Source of the DNA: Desulfovermiculus sp041686195
GTDB lineage: Bacteria; Desulfobacterota; Desulfovibrionia; Desulfovibrionales; Desulfothermaceae
Length of the DNA: 60,474 nt
Reading direction: 5' to 3'
Assembly (NCBI GenBank): GCA_041686195.1
Contig: JAWLEI010000007.1
Coordinates: 1 to 60,474 of the forward strand
Of the stretch, positions 50,579 to 58,580 are shown piece by piece. Every line of letters starts with the position of its first letter. The stretch's first letter is position 1. The translations under genes and the position numbers were made by a program. The notes under the pieces were generated by a model, which made no database searches, was not told the origin of the DNA, and saw only the letters and a program-made list of their open reading frames with translations.

Positions 50579-51799
50579 TCATACATACTGAATGGTGGTT
50601 GTAAATCCGGTCACTCTCTCCGATTTATCAGTTCGGACCATAAAATCGGCCTCAACCCCTACTGCTCCCTGGCCGGGAAAAACAAACTTGGGCTCTACAG
50701 CAATGACCATTCCCGTATTCAGGATTTCGTCTCTGTTTTTGGCAATGACCGGAAGTTCATTTAAGGTCAGCCCAATGCCGTGGCCGACAAAAGAAACTCT
50801 GTTTGGCCCATACCCCATAAAATTATTATCTAATCTATTTTTTACCACCCAGCTTTCAATCTGCTCAAACAACAGCTTTCCATTCGCGCCCTGGCACGCG
50901 TTCTCCTGAAAATATTCGAGAATGTCCAGGGATAATGCGTAGGCCTTTTGCAGCGTCTTATCCAGATTTCCAAGCACATACGTCCTGGTCTCATCGGTTA
51001 TATATCCGTTATACCCACCCCCATAATCGATGATCACCGGCTCATTGGGTTCAATTTTGCGCCGGGAAGCACCTTGGGCTACAGCAGGGGTCATTCCGCA
51101 TCCGCATAATGGGACATCGCCAAATGAGGAGACTGCCCCGCAAGGGCCGGACAGGACATGGGGATTGGTCAGCTCCTGGTTGAGTCCCCGCATGCGCATA
51201 ATGCCCTGATGTCCCACTCGTCTTCCTTCTGCTTGCAGCAGGGCACTGAGTTCAACCTCACTTATGCCTTGATCCAGGTAGTCAGCAACTTTGGAAAAAA
51301 CATGGTCACATATCTTTCCTGATTTCTTGATCTGCTCCAACTCATAGCTTGACTTTCTGGCCCGGAGCTTCAATACCTCTGACGATATATCGGCATAATC
51401 ACTATAGCCCACTATATTTTTAAGTTTATTGAATATAGCTACGGAGAGAAAATCGAGCTCTAATCCGACTCTTTTATTTTCATCTAAACCATGGCTGCTG
51501 AGAATATCCGGCAATTGCTTGACGCTGTGCATTTCTATGATCGGCAATGGGCTCTCAGTTCGGGCCCGGTTGGGGTCTTTTTGAACGATAAACAGTGGCT
51601 TTTGATCTGCCGGAATAATCAGGTAGCTTTTTTGTATACTCCCGGTGAAATAATATACATTCACATTTTGGATAATTATCGCATAGTCAATCTCGTGAGC
51701 TCGCAACCTGTCCTGAAAAAGTCCGATCCGGTCGTACACCTCTTTCTCAGGAGTAAAGTCCATGTTGGCAGAGAGTATATCCTTTCTAGCTTTCCCCAT
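50579..51799 (-). CDS. M24-family metallopeptidase (Xaa-Pro peptidase-like)
   Basis: 406 residues with AAGGGAAT before the ATG at 51799. An N-terminal creatinase/prolidase domain (IDYAIIIQNVNVYYFTGSIQKSYLIIP) precedes the pita-bread catalytic domain. Metal ligands are seen: DYGGGYNGYITDETR (two Asp), FVGHGIGL (His), AVEPKF (Glu), VGVEADF (Glu). It could be an Xaa-Pro dipeptidase or act on an N-substituted amino acid, as creatinase does. It overlaps the thioesterase gene by 14 bases, within the acid-catabolism cluster. Confidence 0.9.
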   Translation of the reverse strand: MGKARKDILSANMDFTPEKEVYDRIGLFQDRLRAHEIDYAIIIQNVNVYYFTGSIQKSYLIIPADQKPLFIVQKDPNRARTESPLPIIEMHSVKQLPDILSSHGLDENKRVGLELDFLSVAIFNKLKNIVGYSDYADISSEVLKLRARKSSYELEQIKKSGKICDHVFSKVADYLDQGISEVELSALLQAEGRRVGHQGIMRMRGLNQELTNPHVLSGPCGAVSSFGDVPLCGCGMTPAVAQGASRRKIEPNEPVIIDYGGGYNGYITDETRTYVLGNLDKTLQKAYALSLDILEYFQENACQGANGKLLFEQIESWVVKNRLDNNFMGYGPNRVSFVGHGIGLTLNELPVIAKNRDEILNTGMVIAVEPKFVFPGQGAVGVEADFMVRTDKSERVTGFTTTIQYV

Positions 51800-52196
51800 G
51801 ATATTCCCTTAAGGCCTCTCTCAGCTCTGGAGTCAGTTCAACAGATGAATTCCGGTCATAATCGTAGCAGACCTGCACAGACTCCCCATGTGCATAACGT
51901 GTTGCATTATCAGTCGCATCAATCAAGTCATACCCCAGCTTAAAGCTCCTGCTCCCAATCTCCTTGACCCAAATCTTAAGCAACAGCCTGTTTTCCAGTT
52001 TGATGGGCCGTAGATAATGACAGGCCACATAGGCCATTATAAAGGGAAAGCCAGAGGGTGAATATTGACTGAAATGATCTGCTATAAACGTATTTCTTCC
52101 TTCGGCAAAATAGGCGATAACAGTTGTATGATTCACATGCCCCATAACGTCAATATCCATAAATCGAATATCGATTGGGGTGGTAAAGACATTCAT
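51786..52196 (-). CDS. 4HBT-type acyl-CoA thioesterase
   Basis: 136 residues, hot-dog fold. The active-site segment is FMDIDVMGHVNHTTVIAYFAEGRNTF with the catalytic Asp. Members hydrolyse 4-hydroxybenzoyl-CoA, phenylacetyl-CoA or fatty acyl-CoA. In this cluster it would release CoA from the product of the adjacent ligase if it accumulates. Overlaps the M24 gene by 14 bases. Confidence 0.88.
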   Translation of the reverse strand: MNVFTTPIDIRFMDIDVMGHVNHTTVIAYFAEGRNTFIADHFSQYSPSGFPFIMAYVACHYLRPIKLENRLLLKIWVKEIGSRSFKLGYDLIDATDNATRYAHGESVQVCYDYDRNSSVELTPELREALREYHGES

Positions 52197-52281
52197 AGGC
52201 AGAATCTCCTGGAATAGTTCAAAGCCTTACTTAATATTAATTCGACTGCAAAAAGTACTGTGTCCTCATCGGGAGTCAGGG

Positions 52282-52372
52282 TTCAGCGCCGCCTCTGGCA
52301 AATCTGAAATATTTTTTGCCCCAAAGCGGGCAAAAAAAGGAGAAATTTGCCGGATTGATCAGTGATGAAACT
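52282..52372 (-). repeat. R1 dispersed hairpin repeat, copy F
   Basis: Reverse orientation: GCCTCTGGCAAATCTGAA, then TTTTTTGCCCCAAAGCGGGC and AAATTTGCCGGATTGATCAG. It lies just upstream of the thioesterase gene, inside a 592-base gap. Confidence 0.8.
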
Positions 52373-52788
52373 TACCAAGGGGCTGACTGTGGGGGCAAAG
52401 TCGCCCTATGAAAAGAGCTGGGGCCCCAGTAGGCCGCCCCTCTCCGAGGGGCTGGCTTCTGGAGCAGAATCAAAGAGGCTGGGCCTCGGAGAGAACCAGC
52501 CCACGCGGAAAAGCCGGGTCCGGGACCTAAATCCAGGCTGAAAATGTAAGAGCTGGACCCCGGCCTACGCCGGGGTGACGGAGAAAGCAAAATCTCGTTT
52601 CATACGAGGCAGCCACTGGTCGCAGACGTCAGTTTGATAGGGCATGAAACTGATCTTTTAGCTTGCAAGGGGCGAAAAATCTTGCGCCCTTCTACCATAA
52701 AGCGCTTGCAGGGAAAAGAAGCTAAATAGTAAACTTATTCAATGGGATACTAAGGTAAGATGTAAACATTCATGCCCCCCCACATTAA
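52373..52788. repeat. Repeat-rich gap with R2 modules and REP-like hairpin
   Basis: R2 module b at 52421-52455 is followed by module a at 52469-52515 (the order is reversed at 16749-16896). The REP-like hairpin ACCCCGGC/GCCGGGGT is at 52557-52576. An inverted CAGTTT/AAACTG pair lies at 52630-52651. No gene was seen. Confidence 0.65.
52557..52576. repeat. REP-like short hairpin, copy 2
   Basis: ACCCCGGC (52557-52564) and GCCGGGGT (52569-52576) flank a 4-base loop, CGTC...TCCAG on the minus strand as at 31997. Stem bases differ from copy 1 on both sides, so pairing is conserved while sequence is not. Confidence 0.7.
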
Positions 52789-53223
52789 CTATCGTTTGAT
52801 CATCAGAACCGATTTGGTGCACTTACGGACTACTTTCTCAGCTACCGATCCCAAAAACATCTCAGCCACATTGCTCTTGCCGTGGGAACCGAGGACAACA
52901 AGGGAGATCTCTTCTCCTTTCTCGGCTTTTAAAATCTCCTGCACCGGGACACCGACCTCAACTTTGGATTCGACAGTCAATTCTTTATTTCGTAGCTCTT
53001 GAGCCATCTTCTCCAAATTTGCATTAGCCTGGTTAATGGTCATTTCTTCAAATTCTTTGGCATTGGCATAGGCAAATCCTTCCAAGATATGAAAACTCCT
53101 CGCATCTACTACATGAAGAAGGACAATCTTTTCTGCAACACCTGCCAACAAATCATCAAATGTATCTAATGCCTTGTATGATATTTCTGAGAAGTCTGTG
53201 GGAAACAATATTGTTTTCAACAT
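52789..53223 (-). CDS. Universal stress protein (UspA family)
   Basis: 144 residues. UspA fold with TILFPTDFSEISYKALDTFDDLLAG and the ATP motif VLGSHGKSNVAEMFLGSVAEKVVRKC, a full G2xG9xG(S/T) site. It lies between the symporter and the thioesterase gene, in the same direction. Confidence 0.92.
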   Translation of the reverse strand: MLKTILFPTDFSEISYKALDTFDDLLAGVAEKIVLLHVVDARSFHILEGFAYANAKEFEEMTINQANANLEKMAQELRNKELTVESKVEVGVPVQEILKAEKGEEISLVVLGSHGKSNVAEMFLGSVAEKVVRKCTKSVLMIKR

Positions 53224-53300
53224 ATTGGAAATCTCCTTGGTAAATTATTCATCGCAGCATATGCTGCGCTGAACGGAAAGTGAGGGGCTGAATACTTGCC

Positions 53301-54794
53301 TTACTTGGACAGAGAAGGATGAAAAAACAACGGCAAGCTTTCCTTTTCTACAGTACCTGGTTTTGTGATCAGACAACCAACGAGGAAGACTATCCCGGTA
53401 ACAATGAAGGCAAAAAGAAAGCCGTTCAGATTGAAAAAGGCGGGCTGGGGCATAAGGATCATGGAACTGCCGCCCTTGAGCACAAAATAGACATTCAGTC
53501 CGGCCCCGATCACGGTGGCACTGATAGCCCCGAAGGCCGTAGCTCTTTTCCAGAAATAAGCCCCTAACAACGGAAATAGGGTGACAGAGACCATGCCAAA
53601 GGCCACAACAGAAAGCTCAGCCACAGGAGTTTTGGGGTCCCAGGCGATAACAATTGATATAATCAAAATGACTAAAACGCAAACTCTGGCAACGGCAATC
53701 TGTTCTCGAGGCAACATATCCGGCTTTGCCAGTTTATAAAGATCATTGGCCATATTCATAGCATTGCCAAATACCATACCATTCACTGTGGACATGGCTG
53801 CTGTGAATCCTCCAGCCACGACCAGAGCGGCTAATGGTTCAGAAAGCACTTCAGAGGCAATGAGCCCATAGACCTTGTCCGCCTCAACACCTGAAAGCCC
53901 GGGAACAAGGATTGTGCTGGCGATCCCCACCAGGATAGGCATGGTAATAATGATTATGCAGATCCCCCCGAAGCTGAGGAACATGGCTTTCAATCCTTTG
54001 GCAGTCCGGCTGGAATAGGCGTGCATATAGGGCTGGGGAAAACACACGCAGCCCAAGCTCATGGCCGCGGCAAATCCGAAGATCATGGGAAGGCTCCAGA
54101 CTTTTCCCCCCTTCTGACCCAACTCGAACAGCTCCGGGTGCTTAGCATACACAGCATCCATGGTGGGTATAAACCCTCCTTGCTGGGACATGACGACAAA
54201 AAAAAGCAAGATGACCATAAAGGAAAAAAAGAGCCCCTGAATGGTATTCACCCAGGCAGCCCCCTTCATCCCGCCCATAATCAAATACACAGCAATAAAT
54301 AAAGGGATGAAGAATACCCCTACATGATAGGATATCACCTCATTGCTCATGGCCTCCAGCATCAAACCAATGCCCTGGACCTGGGCGACTATATAGAAGA
54401 TAGAGGCAATAAACACGACAATGGGCACCAAGACCCGCATGGAGTTTCCATACCTCTCCCCAAAAGGGGCCCCCATGGACATCCATTTTCTGGATCGCCC
54501 CAAGAGAAAGGTTTTTTTATGAATAAAATACCAGAGAAAACCCAGAGGAACGAGATTAACGGTCAGAACAAATATAGATCCGAACCCGGTCCGGTACCCC
54601 AGGCTGGACATTCCAAACTGCGAAAATGCGCTTAAGAAAGATGCCAGGAGGCTGAAAATGAGGACGAAATATCCCAGGCTTGATCCGGCCACGAAATAGT
54701 CGTCGGCATTGCGGGTAAAGCCCCGCCGAAAGGCTATATAGCTGACCACAACCGAGACCAGGCAGATGCAGGTAATTATGGCCACTGAAAACAT
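53301..54794 (-). CDS. Sodium:solute symporter (SSS family)
   Basis: 497 residues from the ATG at 54794, preceded by GGGGAG. About 13 membrane spans; SSS features include RNADDYFVAGSSLGYFVL, FLSAFSQFGMSSLGY, FTAAMSTVNGMVFGNAMNMANDLYK (the conserved Na-site region) and QGLFFSFMVILL. The substrate is unknown; the neighbouring CoA ligase suggests a carboxylic acid. A YhdT-like small membrane protein lies 25 bases upstream, as for PanF-type symporters. Confidence 0.9.
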   Translation of the reverse strand: MFSVAIITCICLVSVVVSYIAFRRGFTRNADDYFVAGSSLGYFVLIFSLLASFLSAFSQFGMSSLGYRTGFGSIFVLTVNLVPLGFLWYFIHKKTFLLGRSRKWMSMGAPFGERYGNSMRVLVPIVVFIASIFYIVAQVQGIGLMLEAMSNEVISYHVGVFFIPLFIAVYLIMGGMKGAAWVNTIQGLFFSFMVILLFFVVMSQQGGFIPTMDAVYAKHPELFELGQKGGKVWSLPMIFGFAAAMSLGCVCFPQPYMHAYSSRTAKGLKAMFLSFGGICIIIITMPILVGIASTILVPGLSGVEADKVYGLIASEVLSEPLAALVVAGGFTAAMSTVNGMVFGNAMNMANDLYKLAKPDMLPREQIAVARVCVLVILIISIVIAWDPKTPVAELSVVAFGMVSVTLFPLLGAYFWKRATAFGAISATVIGAGLNVYFVLKGGSSMILMPQPAFFNLNGFLFAFIVTGIVFLVGCLITKPGTVEKESLPLFFHPSLSK

Positions 54795-54819
54795 AGTCAA
54801 CTCCCCTTTTTAAAGGTAA

Positions 54820-55089
54820 CTATTTCCTGTTCAGATCTGACAACTGATGAAATATCTCTTCCAGCTCATTATCTTTAATGGCCAGATCTGTATGAAAAAG
54901 ATAAATCCACTGCAAAATGAAGAAAACAATACTTATTATAAATGTAATCACTGCCCAATCCGGCATTCCAAAAATCCTATTGGCCGGTCCATATGTTCCA
55001 TACCCTATCGGACACCAGCAAAATACAGTCAGAACGCAGAACAGAACGAAATATACATTTTTTTTAAACTTTGCGTTCTTTTGAGTCAT
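54820..55089 (-). CDS. Small membrane partner of the symporter (YhdT-like)
   Basis: 89 residues from the ATG at 55089, with AAGGAAGG before it. Two membrane spans (VYFVLFCVLTVFCWCPIGYG and VITFIISIVFFILQWIYLF) separated by RIFGMPDW, similar to the small YhdT/DUF997-type proteins found next to SSS transporters, and a charged C-terminal tail. Likely a subunit or stability factor; no activity is known. Confidence 0.7.
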   Translation of the reverse strand: MTQKNAKFKKNVYFVLFCVLTVFCWCPIGYGTYGPANRIFGMPDWAVITFIISIVFFILQWIYLFHTDLAIKDNELEEIFHQLSDLNRK

Positions 55090-55157
55090 AAATATCCTTC
55101 CTTGTAAATATTTATTACTACACAAAACATTGTTTCCATTTATCGAGTACTCTCAAT

Positions 55158-55201
55158 AAAAATTTTCCAGGGCCTCTGGGAAGAGGCCCTGGAAAATTTT
55201 T
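55158..55201 (-). terminator. Strong terminator after the CoA ligase gene
   Basis: Perfect 19-bp stem: left arm 55158-55176, right arm 55183-55201, core CCAGGGCCTC, loop TGGGAA, with A/T runs at both ends. It overlaps the ligase stop codon. It splits the ligase from the symporter genes, so the latter need a separate promoter or partial read-through. Confidence 0.92.
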
Positions 55202-56813
55202 ACAGGGACTTGGTGGCCATCTCCTCCCGCATGACCTGCCTGAGCTTAAAACGTTGGTATTTCCCGGTAGCTGTTTTGGGAAGCTCATTTATAAAACGGA
55301 TATAGGCCGGAACTTTGTATCCCGGGAGCTCTTTCCGGATATGATCCTTTATGTCTTTTTCCAGATCTTCTGAAGCATCCGAGGCACTCAGCAGAACCAC
55401 AAAGGCCATGGGTTTTTCCAGTCCGTCCTCATCTTTAAATCCAATAACCGCACTTTCAAGGACCGAGACATGCTTCATGATCACATTTTCCACCTCCACC
55501 GGCATGACCCACTCGCCCCGGGACTTAAAGGCGTCGTCCGCCCGGCCTGAATACCAGAAATAGCCATCTTCATCGATGTACCAGAGGTCTTCGGTATTAA
55601 ACCATTCTCCCAGGCACTGTTTCCTGGTTTTTTCCTTTTTATTCCAAAAGCCGGAGGTGGTGCTTTCTCCTTTGACCCACAAGGTGCCCATCTCCCCTCG
55701 GGGCAAGGCCAGTCCTTCATCGTCGACAATCTTGGCTTCATATCCCGGGCAGGGCCACCCCGTGCTCCCGGCCCTGACCCGGCCCGGGCGGGGGGAAATA
55801 TAGATATGCAGCACCTCTGTGCTCCCAATGCCGTCCAGAATCTCCACCCCAAACTTCTCTTTCCAGCGCTCAAACAGGACCTGAGGCAGGGGTTCGCCGG
55901 CAGAGGCGCAAAGTCGAATATTGCTTAAATCATACTTGGTCTCCAACTCGGGAATAGCCAGGGCCGCGGCATAGAAGGTGGGCACTCCGAAAAAAAGGGT
56001 CGGCTTATACTGCTCGGCCGCAGCCAGGAAAGGATCAGGCCGGGGGACATCCGGGTACATGACCGTGGATCCGCCTGCATAAAAAGGAAAGAAAAGACCG
56101 TTGCCCAAACCGTAGGCATGGAAAAGCTTGGACACCGAAAGGCATATGTCGCTTTCCTGGATGTCTAAGATGGAGTTGGCGTAACATTCACAGCAATACA
56201 GCCAGTTTTGATGCTGATGGATGACCCCTTTCGGCTCTCCTGTGCTTCCGGAAGTATACAGCCAAAACGCTGGTTCATCCCTGTCCGTCTCGGCCAGCTC
56301 CAGCTCGGACGAGGCTGAGGACATGATGTCGCTGAGTTTCAAATAACTGGACGAGGACTCTCCATCCACGATGATGTGCTGCACAAATTTGAGCCGGGGC
56401 TTTATTTTCTCCACCTTGTCCACAAGATCTTCAGCCACAATGACCACCTTGGCCCGGCTGTCGTTGATCATATACTCCTGGGATTGCTCAGGGAGCCGTG
56501 AATTCACAGGGACCGGAACCGCGGCTATCTTCATGGCCCCAAGCATTGCGTAGATGAGCGAAGGTGAATCAGGCAGCAGCAGGTACACCCTGTTTTCCCG
56601 TTCCACATTCAAGTTTTGCAAAGCATTTCCCAACTTGTTGGCCTTCTCAAAGACCTCTTGGTAGGTGATCTCCTGGTCACCGGAATAGATAGCCACCTTT
56701 CCTCCCCGGCCTTCATCTATATGCCGGTCTAAAAAGGTCGGCACGCAATTAAAGGTCTTGGGCACCTCCATCTTGTAGTACCCGGCAGGTACATTATGTC
56801 CGATCTGAAACAT
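55200..56813 (-). CDS. Benzoate-CoA-ligase-family acyl-CoA synthetase
   Basis: 537 residues with CAGGAGG before the ATG. ANL-superfamily motifs: YTSGSTGEPKGVIHQHQN (A3), ASAGEPLPQVLFERWKEKFGVEILDGIGSTEVLHIYIS, GTLWVKGES, GRADDAFKSRGEWVMPVEVE and the catalytic Lys in PKTATGKYQR. The ILDGIGSTEVLHIYIS stretch is characteristic of benzoate-CoA ligases and relatives. It activates an aromatic or other carboxylic acid with ATP and CoA. The exact acid cannot be told from motifs. Confidence 0.85.
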   Translation of the reverse strand: MFQIGHNVPAGYYKMEVPKTFNCVPTFLDRHIDEGRGGKVAIYSGDQEITYQEVFEKANKLGNALQNLNVERENRVYLLLPDSPSLIYAMLGAMKIAAVPVPVNSRLPEQSQEYMINDSRAKVVIVAEDLVDKVEKIKPRLKFVQHIIVDGESSSSYLKLSDIMSSASSELELAETDRDEPAFWLYTSGSTGEPKGVIHQHQNWLYCCECYANSILDIQESDICLSVSKLFHAYGLGNGLFFPFYAGGSTVMYPDVPRPDPFLAAAEQYKPTLFFGVPTFYAAALAIPELETKYDLSNIRLCASAGEPLPQVLFERWKEKFGVEILDGIGSTEVLHIYISPRPGRVRAGSTGWPCPGYEAKIVDDEGLALPRGEMGTLWVKGESTTSGFWNKKEKTRKQCLGEWFNTEDLWYIDEDGYFWYSGRADDAFKSRGEWVMPVEVENVIMKHVSVLESAVIGFKDEDGLEKPMAFVVLLSASDASEDLEKDIKDHIRKELPGYKVPAYIRFINELPKTATGKYQRFKLRQVMREEMATKSL

Positions 56814-56941
56814 GCTTCAATGCCTCCTGTTTGGTGGGTGAAACCAATAGGTTTTGAAAAGAAATCTGGTATCCTGGGTATTGATAAATTCTCTTCTCTG
56901 CTCCGGTTAAGGGCATATTCAAAACTTGCCCGGTTCAATGT

Positions 56942-56958
56942 AAGCAATGTGCATACCA
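56942..56958 (-). promoter_or_regulatory. Sigma-54 promoter ahead of the CoA ligase
   Basis: On the minus strand TGGTATGCACATTGCTT has the GG-N10-GC spacing and TTGCT at -12. It lies about 130 bases before the ligase ATG. The sigma-54 regulator encoded upstream at 57240 is the likely activator. Confidence 0.75.
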
Positions 56959-57180
56959 TTTTGGACAACATGGCCTTCCTGAGAACCGCACAGAAGATAA
57001 TAAAGGGGGGTAGAACAGATTTTTAACTGGTATTTGAGAATGTTATTTTCTCAGCCAGTCTTTATTGAATCACTAAATATCAGAAAGGAGAGGATTGCCG
57101 GGGAGGTCTGCTGAGAGCGGATGGTATGTTTTTTTATCTTCCTTGAACTCTTATCATTTTTTCTATTTTCACCCAATTCT

Positions 57181-57226
57181 GGGCTGAATGGTCCAAAATT
57201 TGACCACAGAAAGAAACTTTCAGCCC
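57181..57226. promoter_or_regulatory. Inverted repeats after the sigma-54 regulator gene
   Basis: GGGCTGAA (57181-57188) and TTCAGCCC (57219-57226) enclose the imperfect palindrome GGTCCAAAATTTGACC (57190-57205). On the minus strand it can be the regulator gene's terminator; it also lies about 250 bp upstream of the ligase promoter, where an activator could bind. The rest of 56814-57239 shows no gene. Confidence 0.4.
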
Positions 57227-57239
57227 GGAAAATTTTTTT

Positions 57240-58580
57240 CTAGGTGGAGATTTCGTATTCACGGATTTTTTTCCGCAATGTCGGCAGGGAGACTCCAAGT
57301 ATCTGGGCAGCCTTGGTTCGGTTCCCTTCCACTGAGATAAGTATGTTTTCTATGTGCTCTTTTTCTATGTGAGGCAGGGAATGGGAGTGCAGAACCTTTT
57401 CAGCCTTTGCATTTTGCGAATTGAGGAATTTTTGCATCTCATCGCGCAATATGACCTTCCCTTGAGTGCGGACAATGGCCTCGACCAGCACATTCTCCAG
57501 TTCTCTCACATTTCCGGTCCACGGGTGGTCCATCAATAGATCGATCACTCCGGTTTGCAGCTTGAAGACCTGTTTGCCCAAATCGTAATTGATCTTTTGC
57601 AGAAAGTGATTGACCAGTTCAGGAATATCCGAGATCCGCTCCCGCAGAGGAGGTATATGGATACTGACCACCTTGAGCCGGTAATACAGATCTTCCTTGA
57701 ACATACCCTTCCGGACCAGGGAAGACAGGTCCCGGTTGGTGGCTGCAATGATACGGCAATTGGCCTGAATCGGACCACTCCCCCCCACCCTGATAAATTC
57801 CCGGCGTTGCAGAAATCCGAGCAGGCTGGATTGCAGACTCATGGGCAGTTCACCGATCTCGTCCAAAAACAAGGTGCCCTTTCCTGCCAGTTCAATCTTG
57901 CCCCGCTTGGTCTGGGTTGCCCCGGTAAAGGCCCCTTTCTCATGTCCAAAGAGCTCGCTCTCCATCAAGGTCTCAACAATGGATGAGCAATCAAGGGTCA
58001 CGAAGGGTTCCTGGTCAAACGGACTGTTGCTGTGGATGCTTCTGGCCACCAGCTCCTTACCTGTGCCGGTCTCTCCCTGGATGAGGACTGTGGCCCGATT
58101 CTGACAGAGGAGGCCGATCATCTTAAAGACCTCCCGCATTTTTTCACTTTTGCCGACAATCACATCCCGGCTGACGGCCTGTTCTTTGTGTTCAGGCGAA
58201 TCGGTTTTACGGTCGACCTCTAAAACTTCAATGGCCCGCTGAACAACTTTTTCTACCTCATCAATGTCCAAAGGCTTATGAATATAATCGTAGGCACCCC
58301 CCTTCATGGATTCAATGGTTGAATTCATGTCATGGTAGGCAGTAATCATGATCGTTTTGGATGAAAATCCAAACTTTTGCATCTCATAGAGGAGCTCGAG
58401 TCCGCTGGTATCCGGCAGTCTGATATCCAGGATGACCACATCGGGTTTGTATTCGGAATACAGAGTCAGGCCCTGTTTGCCGGTCAAGGACGTGAATACC
58501 TGGCACCCCTTTTCGGAAAAGTACATTTCCAGGGACTCGAGAATGGATTGATCGTCATCAATGATTAGGATTTTCGTCAT
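57240..58580 (-). CDS. Sigma-54-dependent response regulator of the acid cluster
   Basis: 446 residues: receiver (phospho-acceptor D52, VVILDIRLPD), AAA+ domain with GETGTGKE and intact GAFTGA (HEKGAFTGATQ), and a Fis-type helix-turn-helix (NRTKAAQILGVSLPTLRKKIREY). It overlaps the kinase gene by 23 bases. It probably activates the ligase promoter at 56942 and perhaps the CoA-transferase on the other strand. Confidence 0.93.
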   Translation of the reverse strand: MTKILIIDDDQSILESLEMYFSEKGCQVFTSLTGKQGLTLYSEYKPDVVILDIRLPDTSGLELLYEMQKFGFSSKTIMITAYHDMNSTIESMKGGAYDYIHKPLDIDEVEKVVQRAIEVLEVDRKTDSPEHKEQAVSRDVIVGKSEKMREVFKMIGLLCQNRATVLIQGETGTGKELVARSIHSNSPFDQEPFVTLDCSSIVETLMESELFGHEKGAFTGATQTKRGKIELAGKGTLFLDEIGELPMSLQSSLLGFLQRREFIRVGGSGPIQANCRIIAATNRDLSSLVRKGMFKEDLYYRLKVVSIHIPPLRERISDIPELVNHFLQKINYDLGKQVFKLQTGVIDLLMDHPWTGNVRELENVLVEAIVRTQGKVILRDEMQKFLNSQNAKAEKVLHSHSLPHIEKEHIENILISVEGNRTKAAQILGVSLPTLRKKIREYEIST

